Below are positions 51,901 through 61,600 of a stretch of DNA of 64,000 nucleotides, one piece after another. The first letter of the stretch is position 1; the number at the start of each line of letters is the position of its first letter. A model generated the notes under the pieces. The model had not been told where the DNA came from. It saw nothing but the letters and a program-made list of their open reading frames with translations, and made no database searches. The stretch covers positions 987,111 through 1,051,110 of the forward strand of contig NC_020166.2 of the NCBI RefSeq assembly GCF_000224145.3. Reading direction: 5' to 3'. The stretch comes from Ciona intestinalis (lineage: Eukaryota; Chordata; Ascidiacea; Phlebobranchia; Cionidae). A program made the position numbers and the translations under genes.

Positions 51901-54900
51901 TACTAAAAACAGACGAACTTCAAATGAAGGTTATCATTTGTATCTCATTTGCAGCAACATAGAAACATTATTACAAACACAAGAACCGTTACTTCGTGTT
52001 ACGAGTTGGCTCCAAAACGTCGCTCGTTTTGAGCAAAATCTATAAATATTTTATAACCCTTGTGAGCCGATCGCGATGTCAGAATATCAAATAAATTAAT
52101 ACCCTGTACTTCAGTTACTACTTGTCTAATAATATTCACCTAAACCTTGAAACTGACACTTTAAATTAGACTTAAATTTGGTCTTCATATCTTAACAACA
52201 ATTATGTTATTTAACGCTTTTGATCGAGTTTAAATTTTCGATTAGACACTTAGTCGTTAAAACACGGGTGTGTTGTTTCATACACTTCGTTTCAGCTTAC
52301 GAGTTACTACCTATGTAACTTGTACAGTGGTAGTGGGCTAGCATGTCTCTTACTGTACTGTGCTTTAGAACCTCAGTCATATATTCTGTTACTTTTGCTA
52401 CCAGGAATAATGTAAATAATCTCTCAACGGCTCATCTGGTGTGAAAAAGCGTAGTGTATTTCTGATTAAAAGTATAGTGTATTACGCCGGAAATAATACA
52501 CTACGTTTTGTCATACCAGATGAGCCTTTAAAAGCTTATCCATATATAGAATAAGACTTACCACCATGGAGTAGATGGCATCTACTATGTTTAACATCTC
52601 TTCTCTTGTAATAAAACCGTCATGATCAAGATCGTAAAGATTGAAAGCCCCTGCGTGTGAATTAGGAAAAATATAATTACCTTAAAATTAAGGTGGTAAT
52701 ATATACCTTGTAGGGTAAGATGGGGGCCTTTTATAGCACACATAGTATTCCATATTTAACAACTGTCTTTTTAAAAATTAACAACGCTCTTTCAACGCCG
52801 TGAGACTACGGTTATATAATTCTTTGAATGTTTTTTGTTTATTACAAAATGGGAGGGGAAACATAATGAAAAATTGTGCAATACATAAAAAATACCCGCA
52901 GAGTTAGGTGCGTATATATGTGGTATAACTCGTAAGAGTGGACGAGGTGTACGAAACAGAACACCCGTGTTGAAGCGACTGTCGTTCTCCGCCCAACGAG
53001 TATAAATTAGTCACGTACATTCAATCACGTATACACCAAGTCCCTAATGAATAAATAAACATCTAGTTAAAAGCAAAACGCAATAAAGGTCTCTTTAAAT
53101 CGCTACCAGTACTCTATATTGACTGTCTTATGGGGTTTGTCAATAATAAGATATATTGAATTAATATCTCCCCAATCAATATTCAGTTCTAACGTTAATG
53201 AGATTTTTATGGAGCGGTACATTATGAACTCACAATCTAACTTTTCGTCCAGGTTTCCTCGTGACGTCACGGAAAGGGCAGAAATAAATTCTTTGAACGT
53301 AATGAAGCCGTCCTGGAATAAAAGAGATACTTAAGTAATACACGGTAAATACGAAAAACCGCATTTGTAAAATGAAGAAAATTCAACAATTTTTTTTTGC
53401 AAGGAAACGTCCCAACAGCAGTTGGTCACACCATAAAGACGCCGCGGAAGTCTGAGCTATTGCAATATTTATAAACCTAAATTATTCCAGTAATAACTGA
53501 ATGAATATATGGGCACGGTCGCGTGCGTAGTAATAACCGTTTAAATTGGAAAAGCGTGTCTCACCTTGTCAGAGTCGAAAACGTTAAAAACGAAATTTGC
53601 AAATTTTGACGGATTTCCTTTGGGAAAGAACTGCTGGTAAACCTTTTGAAATTCCTGTGAAAGAAAATCGAATTTCTGATTTTAATTATTTGATTGACAG
53701 CCTTGATTATTCCAGTATTGGGTATGCATGAGCTGCATGGTACGGATAGTGGTTTACGTGCTGCACCCATTTGTCCACCATTATAGTAGTTGGATATTAA
53801 GAAGAAACCAGTACTAAAATATTTTTTTTGTGTTTTGTTTGGCCATGCTTTGCCAATTTTTTTGCAGGTATATCGTTTAATTAATTTGTGTTTTTATTAT
53901 GAACCCAAACATTGAAAAATCGATATAAATAAAATAGCCCATAAACTCAGAATTTTAATGTCACAGTGTAGGCTAATGATAAAAACGTTATGAAATAGAG
54001 AACACCCATAGCCTTATATTAAACGCATTATCTGAAATTTTTTGCTTACGGTTTATAATACAATGTTAATTATGGTACTGCGGGGTAAGATAGATGCCGT
54101 TAGCGCAAATTTTCCTAATCGTATTTTAACAATGTTCATTTGAGTCGTGAGGGTACGGTTGTATAGTATGCAAATATTCTTTGTTTACCACCAAATGGGT
54201 TGTTATAAAAGAGAATGAACACATGAACCATCTTACCCCACCCTATTATATGTTACAAATATATGAAATGCAGTAGAATGGGGGGAAATGGGACACCTTT
54301 TATTCGATTTTCTCGACCCATTTAATAGTAAACAAAAAAACATTCAAAGAAATATAAAATCGTATCCTCGCGAATCCTATAAACCGTTGTTAATTGATTA
54401 AAACACTTTCAGGATGTACGGATATTACGTTCTAACGGTGTCCCATCTTCCCCCAACTTACCATTTGTTACAAATATAAGTAGGATGGGAAAAGATGGAA
54501 CTCCTTTTTGTTGTTCTGTTTTCTTGTCTCATTGATAGTAAACGAAGACCATTCAAAAAATATTAATTCCGTATTCTTGCGACTCTTATAGGCCGTTGTT
54601 AATTTTTAAAACACGATCAGAATATTTGGATATTATGTGCTAAATGTGTCCGATCTCACCCCACAGTAGTATATATGAAACATATTTTAATAATACCAAC
54701 TAACCTCCTTCTTCAAGTAACCGTTGGGACAATCCTTCATAAAGTCTCGATACCATTTCTGTATTTCTTTCTTGTCAACTAAAATATAATAAAAAAATAA
54801 ATGAATAAATAAATGTAACTTAATTATCCTTGCGTGGTTAGGGCAACGACAGTCGTTATGTTCCATACAAGAATTATCCAGTATGTAAATTTGAGTCTTT

Positions 54901-56357
54901 TTCTGTATGCCCCGTTACATAATGTTCAGGCTTTACTTATAGCGAGCAACCAGGAGACTTTGGATGCAGGCCAGAGTTGTAACATTACCCCAACTAACTA
55001 AGTATTATACTCATTTTAAAGTGACACACGCATTCATATAAGGGTGGGGGAAGATGGGACACCAGATTCTATTTTGTCGTCCCATTTGGTAGTAAACAAA
55101 GATACATTCAAGGAGTTATAAAAGTGTTTTATATGTGAGGATAACAGTAAAGTAATGCGCAGGATTCCGTATACGGCTCCTGCTGTATTAGAATATGTGG
55201 CCCAAGTTTAAGCGAGTTTATGATTGGTTTATTTTAGTTTATGCACCGTGTGCATTTATTTTAAGATGCTTTTTGGCCGATCGACTTCGCTTTGTTTTCC
55301 ACTTACAGTGTAATTTTAGGACCGACACCGAGCTGCAGCTTGGCGATCGATTTTATGGTTGGTTTCCAAAAGCAGGATCAATATTAATTAAATCCCACGA
55401 GGTGGTAGTCTATTACCTAGTGAGCGAGTCTGCGCGAATGCATGAGATGCAACAACCATACCACATCCTACTCATGAAATATAAAAGAGCCGTGGGGCAA
55501 AAACGGAAGAACATCACTTTTAAAACAAGTTTTGATACTACAGAGTAAACTAAACTATTTGTAATTTATACAGCGTGTCATCGCATGTAGAGATATAGTA
55601 GCATCTGGTATTGTATGAGCTGCTGACCGTACAATGCTCATGCATATTTTACGCGGGATATCTTATAGCATGACATAATCATTTTGAGGCAAAATCTTTT
55701 GTTTAAAATTTAATTTACTCAGCATACTGTGTGTTAAGATAATAAGAATTAAAATCTGCAGCCAATGGAAAAACTCCATAATAAAGCAGAATCCAGTGAA
55801 AAGTTTGAATAATGTCTATTTAAACGTTGTCATTTATGCTTTACCACGTATACGAAGACGTGACAAAAAAGTTTGCATATTAAGTTAAGAGAAATTATTT
55901 TTTTGTTCTGTAGCCAAGGACCCATTTTTTTCTTTAACAAAAAAACACACGAACCGCTACAGGCTTTAACATGTGTTTTATACAAGTCGCTACAACGTTT
56001 TCTTTGTAATATGAATTATGAATGCAGAAAGTTTATTAAAAGCTATATAGTATACTGTAGGGTAAAATGGATATTATATTTCAAAGTTTTTAACAATTAA
56101 CAACACTTGTTCACTGGGTTACGTTACATAATTTTGTAAATATTCCTTGTTTACTACCAAATGAGACGATAAAGTAGAATAAAAACATTTTCCCGTCTTA
56201 CCCCACATAACTATATAGTTAGAAACTAAACGACCGCGTTGAGAGTTAATAGTATCCACTTCCACGCGTTTAATAAGAAAACAAACAACTTACAGTGAGT
56301 TGTGGTCTGCAACGTCTGCGCGTCCTCTGCGCTCAGTTTGCTGCCGCTCTTTCCCAT
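48852..56357 (-). CDS. NCS1: Neuronal calcium sensor-1 (frequenin)
   Basis: Complete seven-exon minus-strand gene, 195 aa: 56294-56357, 54705-54778, 53565-53654, 53234-53312, 52562-52650, 51050-51127 and 48852-48965, all GT..AG with matching phases. N-terminal MGKSGSK fits N-myristoylation. EF-hand 1 is degenerate (DCPNG, residues 37-41), as in the family. EF2 (73-84, [12 protein letters not shown]), EF3 (109-120, [12 protein letters not shown]) and EF4 (157-168, [12 protein letters not shown]) have complete ligand positions at the same residue numbers as vertebrate NCS-1. NCS-1 is a membrane-associated Ca2+ sensor acting on PI4-kinase beta, channels and exocytosis. The extreme C-terminus ([10 protein letters not shown]) is longer and unlike vertebrate NCS-1. 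Another NCS-family member is possible, but overall similarity favours frequenin/NCS-1. Confidence 0.95.
49028..49200 (-). mobile_element. MITE, left end missing
   Basis: TTTCTCGTACCATTTGGTGG to TTTACCCCACCCTACTCTA, in the last NCS-1 intron. Confidence 0.82.
49415..49690 (+). repeat. 71-bp tandem repeat cluster
   Basis: Three to four diverged units in the last NCS-1 intron. Confidence 0.72.
49848..49982 (+). mobile_element. MITE, 5'-truncated
   Basis: Begins GTGTTTTAAACAAATGACAA, nearly the same truncation point as 32661. Confidence 0.8.
50337..50532 (+). mobile_element. MITE, full length
   Basis: TATAGGGTGGGGAAGTTGGG to CTCATCTTCCCCCACCCTAC. Confidence 0.87.
50695..51025 (-). repeat. 71-bp tandem repeat cluster
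   Basis: Four units, ending 24 bp from NCS-1 exon 6. Confidence 0.82.
51050..51127 (-). CDS. NCS1: NCS-1 exon 6
   Basis: [20 protein letters not shown] then FCQMDQ; the ENTPEKRV motif is nearly invariant in NCS-1. Confidence 0.95.
51128..52561 (-). other. Intron of NCS-1 between exons 5 and 6
   Basis: Mostly AT-rich; one SINE fragment near 52255. At about 52425-52525 an inverted repeat pairs AAAGGCTCATCTGG-like arms (AACGGCTCATCTGGTGTGAA with TCATACCAGATGAGCCTTTA). Confidence 0.5.
52255..52335 (-). mobile_element. Composite SINE 3' fragment
   Basis: TCATACACTTCGTTTCAGCT then TACGAGTTACTACCTATGTA. Confidence 0.55.
52562..52650 (-). CDS. NCS1: NCS-1 exon 5: EF3
   Basis: [20 protein letters not shown] then [10 protein letters not shown]. 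Donor GTAAGT. Confidence 0.95.
52708..52880 (+). mobile_element. MITE, GTTAGCAC-like subtype
   Basis: TTGTAGGGTAAGATGGGGGC; right end decayed. Confidence 0.65.
52900..53035 (+). mobile_element. Composite SINE 3' fragment
   Basis: AACTCGTAAGAGTGGACGAG, ACAGAACACCCGTGTTGAAG and a decayed tail, in the NCS-1 gene. Confidence 0.65.
53234..53312 (-). CDS. NCS1: NCS-1 exon 4: EF2
   Basis: [20 protein letters not shown] then LDEKLD; ends phase 1 inside the Trp103 codon. Confidence 0.95.
53565..53654 (-). CDS. NCS1: NCS-1 exon 3
   Basis: [20 protein letters not shown] followed by [10 protein letters not shown]; 30 codons, phase 0. Confidence 0.95.
54074..54251 (+). mobile_element. MITE, first of tandem trio
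   Basis: GGTACTGCGGGGTAAGATAG to ATCTTACCCCACCCTATTAT. Confidence 0.78.
54271..54473 (-). mobile_element. MITE, second of tandem trio
   Basis: GTAGAATGGGGGGAAATGGG to TCCCATCTTCCCCCAACTTA. Confidence 0.82.
54480..54676 (-). mobile_element. MITE, third of tandem trio
   Basis: AGTAGGATGGGAAAAGATGG to CGATCTCACCCCACAGTAGT; ends 29 bp from NCS-1 exon 2. Confidence 0.82.
54705..54778 (-). CDS. NCS1: NCS-1 exon 2: degenerate EF1
   Basis: [20 protein letters not shown], including the CPxG that disables calcium binding in EF1. Lies directly beside a tandem trio of MITEs. Confidence 0.94.
54800..54875 (-). mobile_element. Composite SINE tail fragment
   Basis: Reverse (GAAT/AAAT) tail, then GGGCAACGACAGTCGTTATG. 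Confidence 0.55.
55038..55130 (-). mobile_element. MITE fragment
   Basis: AAGGGTGGGGGAAGATGGGA with the left arm only. Confidence 0.78.
56050..56215 (+). mobile_element. MITE, shortened subtype
   Basis: TACTGTAGGGTAAAATGGAT to CGTCTTACCCCACATAACTA. Confidence 0.72.
56294..56357 (-). CDS. NCS1: NCS-1 exon 1
   Basis: [21 protein letters not shown], myristoylation signal at the start. Donor GTAAGT. Confidence 0.92.
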
Positions 56358-57780
56358 TTTGTTACTCCTTGTTGAGTTTCTTCTGCCTGAAGTAAAACTC
56401 ACAAAGCGTAAGAGGTCTGTAAAAAAGAAGACCTACAAAGATCACCTGAGGGGGGCATATTATATTACTTCTTTAAAGTTCAAAGCTAACAAGAACTTTC
56501 AACAAACGACATCATTTTAGATTGAAACGCTTCAAATATTTACAATACTTTATAAGATGTAAGATGAAATCTAGGTACCAGCATGTGTTTACTGCTGCAC
56601 TGGACGAACAATCTACACTTTTACTGCAATCACTGATAAATATTACCGTCCTAGGCCAACCTATTTGCGACATTATGCAATAACTTTAAGTTTTAGCATT
56701 GTATTTTAAGCAGTAGCATGTGTGCTGTGCATTTGCGTTGTTTTTACCGCATCACCTTATAATACAGATAACATATAGGCCTACCCCGCTTTACTGATGA
56801 TCCGCCTACTGCGTACTTCCTTTAGCGCGTTTTTACGGAGCAATTTCAGAAATCAATTTCTAATTCGGCTAATAGAAAACGCTCGCCTACCGCGAACCCT
56901 CTCGTTTAAACTGCACAATAATTAGAACAACAGAAACTGGGCCCAAGGCCGACATATAGGGCTTAATCTGGCTTAGGCCTATAGGTACCGCCTAAAAGAC
57001 TGAGGGCGCTCTCCATGCTTATACCCGTCGCCTGCTTGTTATAAGCCAAAAAGCTTTCCCCTGGCAAGCGAAGAATTGATTATGAAAAATTAATGGCACA
57101 GACCGCGAAAGGGGCGCAATTATACCACGCCGTGCTTTCCTAGGGTGGATGAAGCGACGGTGCAAGGCACAGTTGTCGGATCAATTATTCTGCTTTTAAT
57201 TCGCACGGGAATTTTAACGGTGTTTCGGCACCAACACGGCGGCTGTTTTAAAACTCTATTCTTATTTAATTAAATCTATTTCTAATTAAAGGTATATAGC
57301 GCATAACATCTGTGTCTGTTGGGCCAATCGAACATATCAGCTGGACGATACCTAAACTCAAAAGCTACTGAAATATAATTTCTCCATAAACTAAAGACTA
57401 TTAACAAAACATTTCCCTTATGTGCCTAAACCCGCAACAGTGATGTATATAACGCGTCACCGCGCATTATAATGGCCTTCCGCTTTCATTTTCCTACCTC
57501 CTGCAGGTGCTTCTGTGATGCGGTCTCATTTATCGGCAAAGCCTACCGTCTACTCCTTTTAAAGCAGGACTGGCTAAGCCCTTGGATCGATTCGTGATGT
57601 AATTTTCAAGCTCCATTCGCGTGATGCGATGAAAATTATGGCGCTTGAATATTCGGTAAAAATAAAACAATCGAAGTGAGAAATAGGCAGTGCGGAATAT
57701 CGATACGTGTATATGATTTGTTATATGTTCAGCTGGCCTGCTACATAATATTAACAGAACGACAAATGTTAAAAAATATA
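56358..57780. other. Intergenic upstream of NCS-1
   Basis: Expected NCS-1 promoter (minus strand). Repeat-poor and CpG-richer than its surroundings (56800-57600). No clear TATA box seen. Confidence 0.4.
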
Positions 57781-57783
57781 GAA

Positions 57784-57789
57784 TTTATT
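57784..57789 (-). promoter_or_regulatory. Candidate poly(A) signal of the acidic-protein gene
   Basis: Minus-strand AATAAA about 310 bp after the stop codon. Confidence 0.35.
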
Positions 57790-58099
57790 TTAAAAATAAC
57801 TAAAACAAATATATCTCATTTTGGCGAGAAAAGCTGGTTACACATGTTGGATATTTTCTATTGGCACAGAGACATTAGTGAAAGCTGTAACGTCGTTCGT
57901 GTATTTGCTCGCGATACACGCACTGGTGTTTACCTAATCTATCCCAATTCCTCTGAAGAGAAACCAGACGGTTAAAGCGTCCGGTCATTGCCTGATGCGT
58001 TGTATTTTGCTTGTGCTCTGTCTCGAGAAAAAATTGTGCTAAAAACAAAATCCCTGATGCTTTACTTCCCTGCGCTGCGCACTGTATCTGGTGCGGGGA

Positions 58100-58612
58100 T
58101 TACCCTGCTGTTAGAAGCTCTGGTTCATCAGAATGCTGGGCGTTTGATTTTGGACCCGACACGGTTAATTGCGCCCGTAAGTGAGTTTGTGCCGCTGTTG
58201 CAGTGGCTACTACTTTAGAAAGAGCGTCCGCGGCTTGGAGATGCGTAGTTTCATTCTCTTGCGGGGGATTGTCGCATCTTTCGTTCGAGTTGCGACGCGA
58301 GGTCGGCTTCGACGTATTTGTGGGTTGTTTCCTCGGAGGCAGGCGGGGTGAAGTCGTCTCTAGCGGTCGCCTCGGGGCACCGAAACCCGGCGATTGCGTC
58401 ACTACCGGTACTTTGAGGGCGATTTTGTTCGGTCTAACGCCCACTTGTGACGTGGGGCTAAGGGCGCCATTTTTCCTGACGTCATTGACACGTGACCTTA
58501 ACCTCCAAATGACCTTTTCTTCAGCAAAATGATTCAATCTCCTATTGGTTTGAGTTGAAGAGTCGGACACGATTTTGTTCTTTGCTTGTTCTTTCTGACT
58601 CATGCGGACTCC
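58100..58612 (-). CDS. Unrecognised acidic protein, last exon
   Basis: Opens GVRMSQKEQAKNKIVSDSST after TTACACAG and ends ELLTAG, TAA at 58100-58102. Pro- and Arg-rich. GC-rich relative to its surroundings. The internal Met could be mistaken for a start of a separate 167-aa gene. Confidence 0.8.
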   Translation of the reverse strand, partial: GVRMSQKEQAKNKIVSDSSTQTNRRLNHFAEEKVIWRLRSRVNDVRKNGALSPTSQVGVRPNKIALKVPVVTQSPGFGAPRRPLETTSPRLPPRKQPTNTSKPTSRRNSNERCDNPPQENETTHLQAADALSKVVATATAAQTHLRAQLTVSGPKSNAQHSDEPELLTAG

Positions 58613-61600
58613 CTGTGTAACAACTAGTTTGTCCTGGTTCTAATATACATACCTTGTATAAATATATATATATATGTGAGCATGAAGTGTATGAATACAC
58701 TATGTGTGCCTGGTGTATAAAAATACACCCACGTTATACAGTGATGAGCACGAGGTGTAAGAATACATCATGTGTGTCTGGTGTATAAGAAGACGACCTT
58801 GTTATAACTCGACAGTGATGAGCACGAGTTGTTTGAATAAACCAATAACCATGTGTGTATTGGGAAAAAGGATGACAAACCGACATCATAGAGATATCTC
58901 TAGTAGGCCGTGATCATGCCTCGATAGTTCACACAAGGGCAGAAACACTATATTAACCACCGACCTGTTGTATATGACGTTGCGGTATACCATTCATACC
59001 AGCACCACCCACAGGTAAATTAACTCCGGGCAGCAGGCGTCGATTGTCAGCTTCAGTGGGGTTTGCATTATTTTTCATGTGCGCTGCAGCAAGATATAGC
59101 AAAGTGGAAGGCACCGATTCGTCTATGGTTTCGTCTGCGAGTATTGACCACGTATAACCCGGGTTAATTTCGTTAAGACAGCCATGAATTATTGATGTTC
59201 GATAAGGATATACTAGACGTATGTGAACTTGGGAAGTAGCGCAATAAAAAGGAATGAAAACGACAGTTCAAGCACAACAACCTGCACGTCCTAAATACAG
59301 ACGGACAGTTCAATATTTCTTGAGAACTGGACATTAATGAATTAATCACGCGCGCTTCAAGTATTAAAAGTGACAACGTCGGCTCGATGGAGCATCACAA
59401 ACAGTAAATTGCATTATATCTTTCTCACCAATGCTGTTCATCAACTTGAGTTTAGTTTGTTTCGATTTTCTGTTTCCCGTCGTTTTCTCATTATGTCCTG
59501 GTTGGATCAGTTTTGCTGGAAACGAAAATGGTTAAAGTTGACATTTTATTTCTCCCGCGCCGTGACAAAGTGGTTAGCGCGCCTGCTGCCTTTACCCCAG
59601 AAGTAATGGCTTTAACGTTTCATTTGAACAAAAAGTGTTGTAACGGTCGACGTTTAGCGTTATTTTTTTTTTATAATTTTTTTATATTATTCTAATTTTC
59701 TGTATCATTTTAAAGTTGAGATTTGATTCGACCTACGAGCCACAAACAAGCGGCAAGCGTTGTTATATCTTGATTGTTTGAAGAAAAAATATCTCCCAGA
59801 AAAGAAAAATATATTTGTATGAAACAGAACATCTGCGGACTGTGGTATACGGACTATCGTTTTTCAGCCACGCGAGGATAAAGCAAGTTAAACTCATTAC
59901 ATTTAAATTAAAATAATATTTAAACTTAACCGATCTAACGATTTTTGTTTCCACTAACTGATGGCGGCATGTTCGCTAACAAAACCGTGTGTGGAAACTC
60001 ATAGTTATGGTAAAAAGTGACTGGACACATGAACCATAAATGGATGTATAATGTACGTTGAGTTATAATCAGGAAACTCTGGCTTAGATCCCAGGTCCCT
60101 GGAGTGCAACGTTGTAGGACCTGTTCTTACTTATCAGCTTTGTGGTTTAATGCATTGCACTAGCTCTCATATTCTATAATAGACACATACATTATATGCT
60201 GTGTTATTATGTTGATAAAAAAATAAGGGATACCTTCAGTACGTTTTCAGATTTAAAAATTCACTTTGTAGCGTCTGTGTTAATATGCTAAGTGATTTCA
60301 CAATGTGTTTCGTAGTGTGACGTCATAATAGATTAAACAAATCTGCCAACACCGGTTAAGAAGCTAAAATAGCACAGAATGATTCTATGCGGGGCTCCAA
60401 AGGCACAAGGATTGCCACATTAGAACGTTCAAGAACCTCAAATCAATACATTATAATGAAATAAAGGCAGTGACCGATCCCTTCAAAAGGCTTCAGCGCA
60501 ATTAGCGGCAAAGAGATGAAACGTTCCGGCGCCGTGGCAAAGTGATTAGCGCGTCTGCCTGTAACCCAGAGGTAATGGGTTCAAGGCTCGACGCTGCTAC
60601 AATTGTGGGCGCATGTGTCCTTCAGCAAGACACTTAACGTCAATTGCTCCAACCCATTGGTCACTAACGGGTTGTCTAAATTATCAGCAATACATAATAA
60701 ATGAAAACCGCTCTTAAAAATATTTACCAACAAAGTAACATACATGGTAGCTCGTAAGCTATAAAACAGAACACCCGTGTTTTAAAACGACTGGTGTTTC
60801 CCGGTCACGTGAGGATTAAGTCACATTCATTCATTCAATGTTATGTAATTAGCTTTAAACGCAAGGCACCACACCAACCTCCAACTGCAGATACGGCAAC
60901 TAATCCTCTGCGAGACTTGGGACCAATCTCCAAGGTGCAGGTCGTTGCTTGTAAACTTTGACGAAGACGAACGTTGGTTGGGGTTCGGAAAGATGAAGAC
61001 TGTGAAACAATAGTTACTGTGTGGTAAGATGGGATACCGTTAGCACATAATATCTAAATATCCTGATCGTGTTTCAAGCAATTAACAACGGTCTATGGAG
61101 TCGTGAGGATACGGTTTTATAACATTTAAAATCTTCCAAATTTCGGAAACAAATGCTGCAACAAGAGGCGCTATAAAGGTAGCATGGATTTTGAAAAATA
61201 GTTGCCTAGGCAAATTTTATTTTGAATGATTTACCTTTTGGTTTGGGCCAATAATAGAGCGTGGAGAAGGCACATGAGCGCCTACCGACGGCAGTGGAAT
61301 TTCTGAAGCTGAAAAAAAAAATTTTTTGGGGGGGGGAACGATATTTTATCAGTTCACTTCAGACATTCTATAAAAGTTTATTGTGGTCAAGCAATTGCCA
61401 TTAAGTGTCTTGCACAAAGACACACACGCCCACAACGGTAGCAGCGTCAAACTTCGAGCTGATAAACAGTACCACTTTGACGACTATAAACATAAGAAAA
61501 ATGAATATGCAAAACGTTTTATTTCACGTTAACTTTGTAAATACCTTTGACAGAGAGCGAAGCAATACGAGTGACTTTCTTATGGATGGAAACAACTGGT

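Larger units (their letters stand above)
54779..56293 (-). other. First intron of NCS-1
   Basis: MITE and SINE fragments plus an unassigned open frame on the + strand, 55195-55548 (117 codons, opens [12 protein letters not shown]). No family resemblance noted; probably fortuitous. Confidence 0.4.

Noticed and set aside
57676..57975. 99-codon + strand open frame
   Set aside because: Lies opposite the 3' flank of the acidic-protein gene and resembles no known family.
58100..58603. A separate 167-aa single-exon gene starting at the internal Met
   Set aside because: A good acceptor (TTACACAG) lies just upstream and phase 0 continues from the exon at 58965-59227, so it is better read as the last exon of the larger gene.
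60525..60600. tRNA gene
   Set aside because: A- and B-box-like motifs are present, but the sequence continues into a SINE body and tail and does not complete a tRNA cloverleaf.
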